From: Candidatus Thiodiazotropha endoloripes
GTDB taxonomy: Bacteria; Pseudomonadota; Gammaproteobacteria; Chromatiales; Chromatiaceae
Assembly: GCA_001709035.1 (NCBI GenBank)
Contig: LVKA01000008.1
Location: forward strand, 620,001-684,000
Direction: 5' to 3'
DNA length: 64,000 bases
The position numbers and the translations under genes were made by a program. Below the pieces are notes generated by a model that saw only the letters and a program-made list of their open reading frames with translations, ran no database searches and was not told where the DNA came from. Shown one piece after another: positions 54,098-63,359 of the stretch. The first letter of the stretch is position 1. Each line of letters begins with the position of its first letter.

Positions 54098-55168
54098 ATG
54101 CAGGTCATTACCAACTGGTTCAAGCGCTACTTCTCCGATCCTCAGATCATCTTTTTGACCCTCTTCCTGATCCTTTTTTTCGGTATCGTGATCATCATGG
54201 GGGATATGCTCGCGCCGGTATTGGCGAGTATCGTGATCGCCTACCTGCTTGAGGGAATCGTGACACAAATGGAGCGTCGCTCCTGGCCCAGGCTGATCTC
54301 GGTGGTCCTGGTGTTCATTCTGTTTCTGCTGTTTGTCGCCCTGATCCTGCTTGGACTGCTACCGCTGCTCTCCCGCCAGGTAACGGACTTTCTGCAACAG
54401 CTGCCCAGTATGATCGCTATGGGACAGCAGGCGTTGATGCAGCTACCCGAACGGTATCCGGATCTGATTCCCCAGGCACAGGTGGATCAGCTGATCCAGC
54501 AACTGCGTAACGAGGTCGCCTCGTTTGCCCAGCAGGCCGTCAGCTGGTCCCTCGCCTCGGTGGTCGGGGTGATCACCCTGGTGGTCTACCTGATCCTGAT
54601 GCCCCTGCTGGTGTTCTTCTTTCTCAAGGACAAGCAGCTGATCATCGACTGGTTCGTCTCTTATCTTCCCCGCCATCGACGCTTCTCGGTAACAGTCTGG
54701 AAGGATGTGGATGTGCAGATCGCCAACTACGTGCGCGGGAAGTTCTGGGAGATCATCATCATCTGGTCATGCAGCTTTGTCGCCTTTTCGATGCTGGGAT
54801 TGAATTATGCTCTGCTGTTGGCGGTATTGGTGGGTTTGTCGGTGATCATTCCCTACATCGGTGCTGCTGTGGTGACCATTCCAGTGCTGTTCATCGCCTG
54901 GTTTCAGTGGGGCTGGTCCTCAGACTTCGCCTGGTTGGCCGCGATCTATTTCATCATTCAGGCCCTGGATGGCAATGTACTGGTGCCATTGCTCTTTTCA
55001 GAGGTGGTCAATCTGCATCCGGTTGCCATTATTGTGGCGATTCTGGTGTTCGGTGGCTTTTGGGGATTCTGGGGGGTGTTTTTCGCCATTCCACTGGCCA
55101 CACTGGTGCAGGCTGTGCTGGCGGCCTGGCCGCGGAATGAGCTGGTGGATGAGGCGGCTGTAAAATAA
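54098..55168 (+). CDS. AI-2E / PerM family membrane protein
   Basis: 356 residues with about eight transmembrane segments and a soluble loop (about 100-160). Family marks: MLAPVLASIVIAYLLEGIV, FFFLKDKQLIIDWFVSYLP, VDVQIANYVRGKFWEIIIIW, GLSVIIPYIGAAVVTIPV and VLVPLLFSEVVNLHPVAIIVAILVFGGFWGFWGVFFAIPLATLVQAV. Members carry out transport of small molecules or ions; the AI-2E name reflects a few members and is not evidence for quorum sensing here. A strong hairpin follows the stop. Confidence 0.9.
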   Translation: MQVITNWFKRYFSDPQIIFLTLFLILFFGIVIIMGDMLAPVLASIVIAYLLEGIVTQMERRSWPRLISVVLVFILFLLFVALILLGLLPLLSRQVTDFLQQLPSMIAMGQQALMQLPERYPDLIPQAQVDQLIQQLRNEVASFAQQAVSWSLASVVGVITLVVYLILMPLLVFFFLKDKQLIIDWFVSYLPRHRRFSVTVWKDVDVQIANYVRGKFWEIIIIWSCSFVAFSMLGLNYALLLAVLVGLSVIIPYIGAAVVTIPVLFIAWFQWGWSSDFAWLAAIYFIIQALDGNVLVPLLFSEVVNLHPVAIIVAILVFGGFWGFWGVFFAIPLATLVQAVLAAWPRNELVDEAAVK

Positions 55169-55170
55169 CC

Positions 55171-55207
55171 CCTGCCCGGCTCCCCGGAATGGGGAGTGCC
55201 GGGCAGG
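55171..55207. terminator. bidirectional terminator-like hairpin
   Basis: A long GC-rich stem (CCTGCCCGGC / GCCGGGCAGG, continuing TCCCC / GGGGA) between the convergent PerM-like and DUF2892 genes. The minus-strand side is followed by a T-rich stretch. Confidence 0.75.
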
Positions 55208-55228
55208 CTGTCAGCAATGCTGGGAGTC

Positions 55229-55420
55229 TCAGGCTTTTTTGGTGTTGATGCCAAACAGGCTCCACAGTGGGCAGTAGGAGACCAGCCCGGTAACCAGCGG
55301 CACAGCACCAATGGCGCCAAGCCAGTTGATCGGGTCACTGAGCAGGAAGCCCCATCCAAGAATCGCCAGACCACCCACAATCCTGAGAATACGTTCAATA
55401 CTGCCTACATTTTGAGTCAT
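55229..55420 (-). CDS. DUF2892 (YgaP-like) inner membrane protein
   Basis: 63 residues. MTQNVGSIERILRIVGGLAILGWGFLL, then INWLGAIGAVPLVTGLVSYCPLWSLFGINTKK: two short membrane helices with the conserved Cys-Pro motif YCPLW. DUF2892 domains occur fused to rhodanese in YgaP; this is the stand-alone form, which fits the sulfur-handling theme of the window. It lies downstream of a Crp/Fnr-family gene on the same strand. Confidence 0.87.
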   Translation of the reverse strand: MTQNVGSIERILRIVGGLAILGWGFLLSDPINWLGAIGAVPLVTGLVSYCPLWSLFGINTKKA

Positions 55421-55570
55421 GCTATTTCTCCTGAGTAATACATAAACCGCTTTTGTTCAGACCAGGGCTTGATTCGCCACAATGGTTTGAAATTGACCCT
55501 GCGCCTGCGGACTATCTAACGCATCGGATCAATGGTGGATCAGAGGATAGATCTCCACTACGCAAATGTA

Positions 55571-55585
55571 TGTGACTAAGTCACA
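55571..55585. promoter_or_regulatory. palindromic CRP/FNR-like operator
   Basis: TGTGACTAAGTCACA: perfect 6-bp arms around a 3-bp centre, about 150 bp upstream of the DUF2892 start. It resembles a Crp/Fnr-family site, but the spacing (TGTGA-N5-TCACA) is one base shorter than the E. coli CRP consensus. Confidence 0.45.
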
Positions 55586-55613
55586 CTGCAGGTGGTGCTC
55601 AGGTGCCGGATGA

Positions 55614-55629
55614 GTGTTAACAGGCTCTA
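55614..55629. repeat. Solo end of foldback family 1 at the Crp-family stop codon
   Basis: GTGTTAACAGGCTCTA equals the right end of the element with one change; its last CTA (55627-55629) is the TAG stop of the adjacent Crp/Fnr gene on the minus strand. Confidence 0.65.
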
Positions 55630-56316
55630 ATAGTGGTTTTCACGACTCTTCTCGATCAGACGCTGTTCATCACAGATATTGATGACACCTCTGGCAGTGG
55701 AGATCATCTGCTGTTGCTCAAGGTCTTTTAAAATGCGACTGACGACCTCACGGGAAGTTCCGAGGTCAGAGGCGATCATCTGATGGGTCGATTCGATTCT
55801 TGCGCCACTCTGTTTGCCGAGTTGAATCAGGTGCCCTGCCAGACGACGGTCTACCCGGCGAAAGGCGATCTCTTCCACAATGCCGATCACCTCGGTGAGT
55901 CTGCTGCTGATCAAATTGAAAAGATAGTTACGCCAGGCAGGGATCTCGTCCGTCCAGCGAATCACATCCGCGGTACTGATCAGCACTGCTTCGATCGGTT
56001 CTTCCGAGACCGCATAGGCTGGAAAAGGCTCTCCATTCATGATGCAGGAGGCGGTGAGAATGCAGCTCTCGCCGGGGCCGATCCGATAGAGGGTGATCTC
56101 CCGGCCGTTCTCACTCAGTTTGTAAACCCGGGCGGTTCCCGAGATCACCAGAGCCAAATGGGAACATTCAGTGCCCTGGTGACAGATCGGTTGGTCGGCT
56201 GGCAGGCCGATCTTGCTGGCACGGTCAAAAAACCTCTGTTTAAAGTCGCTCTCCGCCTGCTGCAGAAACTGAAACTGCCGGGTAATTTGGGTTATGTTGC
56301 TGGTGTCGGAAATCAA
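55627..56316 (-). CDS. Crp/Fnr-family transcriptional regulator
   Basis: 229 residues. The cyclic-nucleotide-binding-like beta roll (about 35-150; HQGTECSHLALVISGTARVYKLSENGREITLYRIGPGESC) lacks the ligand-contacting motif of true CRP, and there are no FNR-type N-terminal cysteines. The C-terminal HTH is HQMIASDLGTSREVVSRILKDLEQQQMI. The effector is unknown. Its stop codon is part of a solo foldback end. The palindrome at 55571, before the DUF2892 gene, is a possible target. Confidence 0.9.
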   Translation of the reverse strand: MISDTSNITQITRQFQFLQQAESDFKQRFFDRASKIGLPADQPICHQGTECSHLALVISGTARVYKLSENGREITLYRIGPGESCILTASCIMNGEPFPAYAVSEEPIEAVLISTADVIRWTDEIPAWRNYLFNLISSRLTEVIGIVEEIAFRRVDRRLAGHLIQLGKQSGARIESTHQMIASDLGTSREVVSRILKDLEQQQMISTARGVINICDEQRLIEKSRENHY

Positions 56317-56504
56317 GTCAACCTCAAGCTTTTGCTGTCACGTTATTGATCGAACAGGGGGATCGTTGCCGATAGTAGTTTGTTGCGGCGATCCAATGCA
56401 ATGTGAATAGTGGGTTCAAACTGAAATGCTTGTAAATGAGGCAGTTGTATTCAGGATATGCTAATTTACTAGATATTTGTGATGTTAGGCGCCGAATTAC
56501 TGTC

Positions 56505-59348
56505 ATGTCAGAAGCGGACATAGAAGCGATTAAAATAAAGAAAGAGCGAGTACGCCTGTTATATGCCAATGGTGTAACCCTGATTATCGCCAATTTTATC
56601 GCCGGCGCGATCTTCTTCTATCTCAACAAGGTGTGGGAGTTTGATCAGGGCGTGATCTGGGGCGGGCTGTTTGCTCTGCTACTGATCGGTCAGAGCGTGT
56701 TGACACTGGCTGCCAGGTATAGCGAACTGGACAGATTACAGCTCTGGCGCTATGCCCTGTTGCCCGGCGTCCTGTTACTCGGTCTGTTGTGGGCGGCGGC
56801 TCTGCTCCATCTGCTCTTCAATCCGGAATCGACTGAGTTTCTGGTGATCGATCTGGTGCTGATCGGTACGGTCTTTCTGCTTACCGCACTTTTGCTCACC
56901 ATCGATACTTTCTTCAGTATCATTTTTGTACTGACCGCCTCAATGGTGGTTATGGTGGTTTTAAACGGTGAGCAGGGGAGTGTCAGTGAGGAGTTTATTG
57001 CCGGGTTGATCGCCTACGCATTGGCGCTGCTGATTCTGGCTGCCTGGATGACGGTCTATCAACAAGGCTATCTGTTGATCGCCGCCAACCGGGTATTGTT
57101 GCATGAACGGATGGTGGCATCGGAAACCGAATTGAGTGAAATGCGCAGCCGGCTGATTCAGGAGAATGATCAGCGCCAGTCTGTGGAACAGGAGCTGTTT
57201 CTCGCCAAGGAGGCGGCGGAGGGGGCCAATCTGGCCAAATCAGAGTTTCTCGCCACCATGAGTCATGAGATTCGAACCCCACTGAATGGCATTCTGCCGA
57301 TTCTGGAAATGCTCCTGGAGACCAAGCTGAATGGGGAACAGAAGCAGTTTGTCGCCACCGCCCTGAACTCCTCTCAGCTGTTGCTCAGCATCATCAACGA
57401 CATTCTCGACTTCTCCAAGATCGAAGCCGGGAAACTCGATCTTGAGTTTATCGAGCTCAATCTGGAAGGCACCATCGAGCAAGTCACATCGTTGATGAAG
57501 AACGCAGCCGATCGGCGCAATTTGAAGCTGGGTTACCGTATTGACCGGGATGTACCGAAAACGGTTCGTGGCGATCCGATCCGTCTGCGCCAGATACTCA
57601 CCAACCTGGTTAGTAATGCGGTGAAGTTTACTGAGCATGGGGAGGTGTCGGTTGAGCTGACCAATCGTCAGACCTCACGCACCGAGGTGGATCTGATGTT
57701 TGCCGTGCGTGATACCGGTATCGGCATGACCCAGGAGCAGGTGGAGCGCCTGTTCGAACCCTTTTCCCAGGCGGATGCCTCAACAACCCGCAAGCATGGC
57801 GGTACCGGCCTGGGGCTGGTGATCTGCAAGCGCCTGACCGAATTGATGGGGGGGAAGATCGGGGTTAAATCCACACCGGGAAAAGGCTCCTACTTCTGGT
57901 TCATACTGCCAATGCGCAAATCACTGCAGGAGATGCCATCCGGAAGACGCAATCTTCAGGATCTCCGTACCCTGCTGCTTGCCAACAAGACCTCTGCAGA
58001 GACCCGGCAGCTGCTCTATGCACTGAAGGAAGAGGGGATGCTGGTCGAGCAGTCCGAGGATCAGTACGACGCACTCAGCAAGCTCAAGTCCTCCGCCAAC
58101 CTGGGTGCGAGTTGGCGCTATGAACTGATGGTGCTTGATGGGGGGCTGTCGAGTGTCAATCTGAGTAAGACCATCGGCTCGGCCAGAGAAGTACCCCATA
58201 TGCGGGAGGTGGAGATACTTGCCGTGAATCTGCCTGAGGAGGATCAACTCACCTACGAAGCGATGGGTGTCGAGTGCCTGAGTCCTCATGCCACCGCGAA
58301 AGAGATCAAGCAGCGACTGTATCGAATTTTCGATGTTGAGCAGACGCCTGGGGCGGCGACCATGCCGGAAGAGATACCGGTGCCGCGCATGCCCGACGAC
58401 CACCTTGCCTGGCAGGACAGTCAGGATGAACCATTGCCGGAACCCGGTGCGAAACGGGCAGAGGATATCAAACAGGATCAGCAGCATACCAAACTGGTTG
58501 GACGGGTTTTGGTGGTTGAGGATAATCCGGTCAATCAGGCGGTGGTGAAAAAGATGCTTGAGAAGGCGGGATTGTCACCGGTAACCTCCAATGACGGAGT
58601 TGAGGCGATGGAGGCACTGCAAGCCGAGCAGTTTGATGTGGTGCTAATGGATTGCCAGATGCCGAGGATGGATGGCTACGAGGCGACGGAGGCGATTCGG
58701 GAGCGGGAACAGAACCAGGGATTGATGCGTACTCCGGTCATCGCGATGACCGCCAACGCCATGGCCGGGGACCGGGAACGTTGTCTGGCGGTGGGAATGG
58801 ATGATTATCTTTCCAAACCGGTGAAGCCGGCGCAATTGGAGAATATGCTGCGTCAATGGTTGCCTATGGAGGAGATGATATATCCAGGCGAGGATGCTAG
58901 TCTAAGGGAAGATCAGAGTGAGGCTAGTGAAGATACCGAAGTTGATATGTCAAGTGAGGGATTGCTAGAAGTTGGTGGAGATACAAGCATGACATCAAGC
59001 GGCATGATAGACCGCAGTGTGCTGGAAGAACTCTATGAAATCATGGAGGAGGATTTTGTTTCTGTGCTCGAAAGTTATCTTAAGAGTGCGCCAGGCCTGA
59101 TGCTCGGTATTCGGGATGCGGTCAAGTCCGGGGATATGGAGGGGTTGGTCAAATCGGCTCATCCGTTGAAATCGAGCAGTGCCAATGTGGGAGCCATGGA
59201 GCTCTCGATCCTGGCCCGGGATCTGGAATTCAAAGGTCGCCAAGGGGATAGCAACGGACTGGTGGCCAGCTACAATCAAACAGCCGAGGTCTATCGGCGC
59301 TCGATCACCGAACTCAAGAGTATCGTTGATCGGGGTAGCATTCATTAG
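56505..59348 (+). CDS. BarA-like hybrid sensor histidine kinase
   Basis: 947 residues from the ATG at 56505; the frame is open from 56436. The N-terminal region has six hydrophobic spans (about 20-200), then His[27 protein letters not shown] with the phosphorylated His; HATPase: [55 protein letters not shown] degenerate receiver-like part (about 480-620) lacks a clear Asp; the true receiver (about 670-790) has [13 protein letters not shown]. The Hpt domain (about 850-945) has [16 protein letters not shown]. The phosphorelay thus runs His-Asp-His; the target regulator is not adjacent. Confidence 0.93.
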   Translation: MSEADIEAIKIKKERVRLLYANGVTLIIANFIAGAIFFYLNKVWEFDQGVIWGGLFALLLIGQSVLTLAARYSELDRLQLWRYALLPGVLLLGLLWAAALLHLLFNPESTEFLVIDLVLIGTVFLLTALLLTIDTFFSIIFVLTASMVVMVVLNGEQGSVSEEFIAGLIAYALALLILAAWMTVYQQGYLLIAANRVLLHERMVASETELSEMRSRLIQENDQRQSVEQELFLAKEAAEGANLAKSEFLATMSHEIRTPLNGILPILEMLLETKLNGEQKQFVATALNSSQLLLSIINDILDFSKIEAGKLDLEFIELNLEGTIEQVTSLMKNAADRRNLKLGYRIDRDVPKTVRGDPIRLRQILTNLVSNAVKFTEHGEVSVELTNRQTSRTEVDLMFAVRDTGIGMTQEQVERLFEPFSQADASTTRKHGGTGLGLVICKRLTELMGGKIGVKSTPGKGSYFWFILPMRKSLQEMPSGRRNLQDLRTLLLANKTSAETRQLLYALKEEGMLVEQSEDQYDALSKLKSSANLGASWRYELMVLDGGLSSVNLSKTIGSAREVPHMREVEILAVNLPEEDQLTYEAMGVECLSPHATAKEIKQRLYRIFDVEQTPGAATMPEEIPVPRMPDDHLAWQDSQDEPLPEPGAKRAEDIKQDQQHTKLVGRVLVVEDNPVNQAVVKKMLEKAGLSPVTSNDGVEAMEALQAEQFDVVLMDCQMPRMDGYEATEAIREREQNQGLMRTPVIAMTANAMAGDRERCLAVGMDDYLSKPVKPAQLENMLRQWLPMEEMIYPGEDASLREDQSEASEDTEVDMSSEGLLEVGGDTSMTSSGMIDRSVLEELYEIMEEDFVSVLESYLKSAPGLMLGIRDAVKSGDMEGLVKSAHPLKSSSANVGAMELSILARDLEFKGRQGDSNGLVASYNQTAEVYRRSITELKSIVDRGSIH

Positions 59349-59524
59349 GTTTTGTTCAATCCGCAAATGAACGCAAATTTACAGGCTGATTCTGGTCAGC
59401 TGACTCAGCCGGCTGGGTAGCGGCTCTTCCTCATCTCAAATCCTCAAGAAAGCATCACGGGTTCCAAATCAATGGATCCGGTTTACCCAAATTTTTTACT
59501 TAGGGCGTGTGAACGCTCATCCGA

Positions 59525-60946
59525 TTACAGATTGGCGGAAGCGTAATCCGCCAGACGTGAACGCTCACCCCGCTGCAAGGTGATATGTCCGCTGTGGGGC
59601 CAGTTCTTGAATCGATCAACCGCATAGGTGAGGCCGGATGTGGTCTCTGTCAGATAAGGGGTGTCGATCTGTGCCACGTTGCCCAGACAGACGATCTTGG
59701 TACCCGGTCCAGCGCGGGTGATCAGGGTTTTCATCTGTTTGGGGGTGAGGTTCTGCGCCTCATCGAGAATGATGTACTTGTTCAGGAAGGTCCGGCCACG
59801 CATGAAATTGAGTGAGTGGATACGAATCCGGCTGCGTAGCAGATCCTCGGTGGCGGCACGCCCCCATTCGCCTCCTTCGGTCTGGGTGAGTACTTCCAGG
59901 TTATCCATCAGCGCCCCCATCCAGGGGGTCATTTTCTCCTCCTCCGTACCAGGTAGGAAACCGATGTCCTCACCGACAGGTACGGTGACCCGGGTCATGA
60001 TGATCTCCCGGTAGAGGTTGAGATCCAGGGTCTGCACCAATCCCGCAGCCAGGGTCAGCAGGGTCTTACCGGTACCGGCGGTGCCCAGCAGGGAGACAAA
60101 ATCGAGGTCTGGATCAAGCAGCAGATTCAGTGCGTAGTTCTGTTCCTGGTTACGTGCCGTGATGCCCCAGACGGCATGTTTTGGATTGCTGTAGTCCTCC
60201 GCCAGTTCGATGACCGCGCTCTCCTCCTGCTTCTCTCTGACAATCGCCTGGAAACCCTCACCGCCCTTCAGGTAGAGGCACTGGCTGGGATACCAGGACT
60301 GGGTATCCGGACCGCTGACCCGGTAGAAGGTCCTTCCTTCCTCCTGCCAGGACTCCAGCTCCTTGGTGTGTTGCTCCCAGAAATCAGCAGCAACCTCATC
60401 GAGTCCGCTGTAGAGCAGATTGACATCTTCAAGTACCTGATCGTTACTGTAATCTTCGGCTCGTATCCCCAGCACGGTCGCCTTGATGCGCAGATTGATA
60501 TCCTTGGAGACCAGCACGATCCGCTTCTCCGGATAGTCTGACTGCAGGCTCAATGCGGTGGCCAGGATGTTGTTGTCCGGGGTGTTTCCCGGCAGGCTCA
60601 AGGGTAGATCCTGGCTCACCGGTTTGGTCTGAAACATCAGATGACCCGTGACTGAATCGGTTGAGCCATTGAATTGAAGGGTATTCAGCGGGATGCCCTG
60701 ACTGATCGTCTCTTGTGAGACATGGCCCATCAGCTCATCGAGAAAACGGCTGGTCTGACGCACATTGCGCGCCACCTCGGACATGCCTTTCTTGCCTTTG
60801 TCCAGCTCTTCAAGCACCACCATCGGCAGATAGATGTCGTGCTCCTTGAAACGGAACAGGGCGGTTGGGTCGTGCATCAGAACATTGGTGTCCAGGACGA
60901 ACAGACGGGGTTTCTTAGCTTGGTTTTCTGACATGCTGGGTCTCAT
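59525..60946 (-). CDS. PIN-PhoH fusion ATPase
   Basis: 473 residues. The N-terminal PIN domain (about 10-150) has LFVLDTNVLMHDPTALFRF and MVVLEELDKGKKG, with DNNILATAL and VLVSKDINLRIKA as later acidic motifs. The C-terminal PhoH ATPase (about 255-473) has Walker A LLGTAGTGKTLLTLAAG and Walker B-like KYIILDEAQNLTPKQMKTLITRAGPGTKIVCLGNVAQID. Such fusions are thought to be RNA-acting helicase/nuclease enzymes. An alternative start at 60934 is close by. Bcp lies upstream on the same strand. Confidence 0.92.
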   Translation of the reverse strand: MRPSMSENQAKKPRLFVLDTNVLMHDPTALFRFKEHDIYLPMVVLEELDKGKKGMSEVARNVRQTSRFLDELMGHVSQETISQGIPLNTLQFNGSTDSVTGHLMFQTKPVSQDLPLSLPGNTPDNNILATALSLQSDYPEKRIVLVSKDINLRIKATVLGIRAEDYSNDQVLEDVNLLYSGLDEVAADFWEQHTKELESWQEEGRTFYRVSGPDTQSWYPSQCLYLKGGEGFQAIVREKQEESAVIELAEDYSNPKHAVWGITARNQEQNYALNLLLDPDLDFVSLLGTAGTGKTLLTLAAGLVQTLDLNLYREIIMTRVTVPVGEDIGFLPGTEEEKMTPWMGALMDNLEVLTQTEGGEWGRAATEDLLRSRIRIHSLNFMRGRTFLNKYIILDEAQNLTPKQMKTLITRAGPGTKIVCLGNVAQIDTPYLTETTSGLTYAVDRFKNWPHSGHITLQRGERSRLADYASANL

Positions 60947-61011
60947 CTACAGGCAAGCGATTAACGGCCATGGCGTCGTGCCTTGGTGATTGAAATATAT
61001 CTGGTGCTGGT

Positions 61012-61497
61012 TCAGGCGAGTTTTCCGGATCGCATGGCCTTAAGCGTTTCCAGGACCTCTTCAGCATGGCCTTTGACTTTCACTTTGCGCCACTCATGGC
61101 GTAGTTTTCCAGCTTCGTCGATCAGGAATGTGCTGCGTTCGATGCCGCGTACTTTTTTGCCGTACATCGATTTCATCTTGATGACATCGAAGCTGTTGCA
61201 GAGGGTCTCTTCCTTGTCCGAGAGCAGCTCGAAAGGGAAGCCTTGTTTGGATTTGAAGTTCTCCTGGGCCTTTACCCCGTCACGGGAGACACCAAGAATG
61301 ACCGCCGACTGACGGCGAAACTTGGCGATTGCGGCGGTAAAGTCCAGGCCCTCCTGAGTGCAGCCGGGTGTGCTGGCCTTGGGATAGAAGTAGAGCACAA
61401 TGGGTTTGCCGCGAAAATCGCTGAATTTTATCTCTTTATCACCCGTAGCCGGCAGTGGGATGTCAGGTACGGTTTTACCAATGGCGATCGAGCTCAT
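61012..61497 (-). CDS. bcp: thioredoxin-dependent peroxiredoxin Bcp/PrxQ
   Basis: 161 residues. LYFYPKASTPGCTQEGLDF contains the peroxidatic Cys; the second Cys typical of PrxQ (five residues on) is not present here, though ETLCNSFDVIK supplies another. VSRDGVKAQENFKSKQGFPFELLSDK and RSTFLIDEAGKLRHEW are family blocks. It reduces hydrogen and organic peroxides. Beside gcvR, as in many gammaproteobacteria. Confidence 0.93.
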   Translation of the reverse strand: MSSIAIGKTVPDIPLPATGDKEIKFSDFRGKPIVLYFYPKASTPGCTQEGLDFTAAIAKFRRQSAVILGVSRDGVKAQENFKSKQGFPFELLSDKEETLCNSFDVIKMKSMYGKKVRGIERSTFLIDEAGKLRHEWRKVKVKGHAEEVLETLKAMRSGKLA

Positions 61498-61553
61498 GTG
61501 TGGGGACTCCTCCTTAGGGCCTCAGGTATCACGTGTTAGTATGAGACAGTACA

Positions 61554-62093
61554 CTAGCCTTTAATGGGTTCGATGACAGCGTCCAGGTTGAGAGCATCAC
61601 AGTAATCCATGAACTCCTCTCTGAGCACGGCGATTTGTCTGTCCGAGGGTATGCCCACGCTCAGGTGTACCGAGAACATCGGGGTGCCGGTATGGGCGGC
61701 GGAATAGCTGCTGGTGGTCATATCTTCGATATTGATCTGACGTTCGGAAAAAAATTCTGCCAGTTTGTTGACGATACCCGGATGGTCCATGGAGACCACC
61801 TCCACCAGATAGGGTAGCTGGTTGCTGGATTGAACCCGGCCTTCGGTACGTTTGCAGATGATGGTCAGACCAAGATCCTTCTGCAGCTCCGGCACGGCGG
61901 ACTCCAGCTTGGCCAGGGTGTTCCATGGGCCCTCGATCAACAGCAGTATGGCAAACTCACCGCCGAGAACGGTCATCCTGCTGTCTGTTATGTTGCAACC
62001 CTCGTCGAGGATTTTTTTGGAAAGATTTTTAACGATGCCAGGCTGGTCTTTGCCAAGTGCGGAGATAACCAGAAAGTTTTTCGGTGTGGTCAT
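61554..62093 (-). CDS. gcvR: glycine cleavage system repressor GcvR-like, two ACT domains
   Basis: 179 residues from the ATG at 62093; the frame is open to 62177. Two ACT domains: FLVISALGKDQPGIVKNLSKKILDEGCNITDSRMTVLGGEFAILLLIEG and YLVEVVSMDHPGIVNKLAEFFSERQINIEDMTTSSYSAAHTGTPMFSVHLSV. GcvR binds GcvA to control glycine cleavage genes. It precedes bcp on the same strand with 56 nt between, and is divergent from dapA, a frequent gammaproteobacterial order. Confidence 0.92.
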   Translation of the reverse strand: MTTPKNFLVISALGKDQPGIVKNLSKKILDEGCNITDSRMTVLGGEFAILLLIEGPWNTLAKLESAVPELQKDLGLTIICKRTEGRVQSSNQLPYLVEVVSMDHPGIVNKLAEFFSERQINIEDMTTSSYSAAHTGTPMFSVHLSVGIPSDRQIAVLREEFMDYCDALNLDAVIEPIKG

Positions 62094-62201
62094 TGATATC
62101 TCTAAACCCCAGTTATTGTTCACGGTTGTGTCGAGTGTAACACCAGGAATGAGCCGCAAGCGATATTTCATGAGCATCTCATGGTTTAATTCCGAATCAG
62201 T

Positions 62202-62217
62202 GGGTTAAACAGGCCCT
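62202..62217. repeat. Degenerate solo right end of foldback family 1
   Basis: GGGTTAAACAGGCCCT resembles the family 1 right end (GTGTTAACAGGCCCT) with an inserted base. It lies in the gcvR-dapA gap. A weak match. Confidence 0.4.
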
Positions 62218-62365
62218 CAGAGTTTTGTTTCCACCGGAAACCGGAACCTTACGCTCTACACGCCTTTGTAGCCCACTGCTTCGGCCTAAAAATATACACT
62301 ACTTGTCAGAGTCACGAGCCACAGGCTAACATTGCGGATTGATATAAAGTTAGGGGTGTGGACTG

Positions 62366-63241
62366 ATGTTTCACGGCAGTATGGTAGCAATGATCACTCC
62401 GATGAGTGAAGACGGCGTCCTGGATGACAACGCCTTGCGGGGCTTGGTGGATTTTCACGTCGAGCAGGGCAGTGACGCCATTGTCGCCGTTGGTACCACC
62501 GGTGAATCGGCTACTCTGGACGAAGAGGAGCATTGTGCGGTGATTCGTCGGGTGGTTGAGTATGTGGCTGGGCGGATTCCGGTGATTGCCGGTACCGGCG
62601 CCAATTCCACCCGGGAAGCGATTGATCTGACCCGTTGCGCCAAGCAGGCGGGCGCCGATGCTTGCCTGTTGGTTACCCCTTATTACAACAAACCCACCCA
62701 GGAAGGGTTATACCAGCACTACAAGGCGGTGGCAGAGGCGGTGGAGATACCGCAGATCCTCTACAATGTGCCTGGCCGTACAGCCTGTGACATGTTGCCT
62801 GAGACAGTGGGTCGACTCTCATCCGTGGCCAATATCATCGGTGTCAAAGAGGCGACAGGTGATCTGGATCGGCTGCATCAGATCCGGGATCTGTGCGGTT
62901 CCGAGTTTGAGCTCTATAGTGGTGATGACGCCACCGGTTGCGAATTTCTGTTGCAAGGTGGACATGGTGTCATCTCTGTGACGGCGAATGTCGCGCCGAA
63001 ATTGATGCATGAGATGGTGGCGGCGGCTCTGGCTGGAAACCGGGCTGAGGCCGAGTCTCTCGATCAGCAGCTGGCCGGCCTGCACAGCGCGCTGTTTGTG
63101 GAATCGAGCCCGATACCCGTCAAGTGGGCGATGTCCGAACTTGGATTGGCAAACAAAGGCATCCGGCTGCCATTGACCTGGATGACTGCCTCATCCGAGC
63201 CTCAGGTTCGTGAGGCGATGCGCCAGGCCGGGGTTTTGTGA
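62366..63241 (+). CDS. dapA: 4-hydroxy-tetrahydrodipicolinate synthase
   Basis: 291 residues. MFHGSMVAMITPMSEDGVLDDNALRGLVDFHVEQGSDAIVAVGTTGESATLDEEEH is the family start with the GTTGE motif; LLVTPYYNKPTQEGLYQHYKAVAEAV, LYNVPGRTACDMLPETV (Tyr of the catalytic triad) and IIGVKEATGDLDRL with the Schiff-base Lys follow. It condenses pyruvate and aspartate semialdehyde, the first step of lysine/diaminopimelate synthesis. bamC follows after 118 nt, the usual gammaproteobacterial order. Confidence 0.97.
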   Translation: MFHGSMVAMITPMSEDGVLDDNALRGLVDFHVEQGSDAIVAVGTTGESATLDEEEHCAVIRRVVEYVAGRIPVIAGTGANSTREAIDLTRCAKQAGADACLLVTPYYNKPTQEGLYQHYKAVAEAVEIPQILYNVPGRTACDMLPETVGRLSSVANIIGVKEATGDLDRLHQIRDLCGSEFELYSGDDATGCEFLLQGGHGVISVTANVAPKLMHEMVAAALAGNRAEAESLDQQLAGLHSALFVESSPIPVKWAMSELGLANKGIRLPLTWMTASSEPQVREAMRQAGVL

Positions 63242-63359
63242 TCGCAGTCGATGTGGCATGTATGCCTCACAAAATCCCCGTCTCAGGCAAGGCTTGGTAA
63301 ACTAGATTTACAAATCCTTGTCATAGGCAACAGAGTATAATCTGACAAAACTTCATAAT

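Noticed and set aside
54098-55168. quorum-sensing autoinducer exporter
   Set aside because: The family name alone does not support it; no luxS or related gene is in the window.
59504-59524. TAGGGCGTGTGAACGCTCAT as another family 1 end
   Set aside because: Only the first few bases and the overall shape match; too many differences to call.
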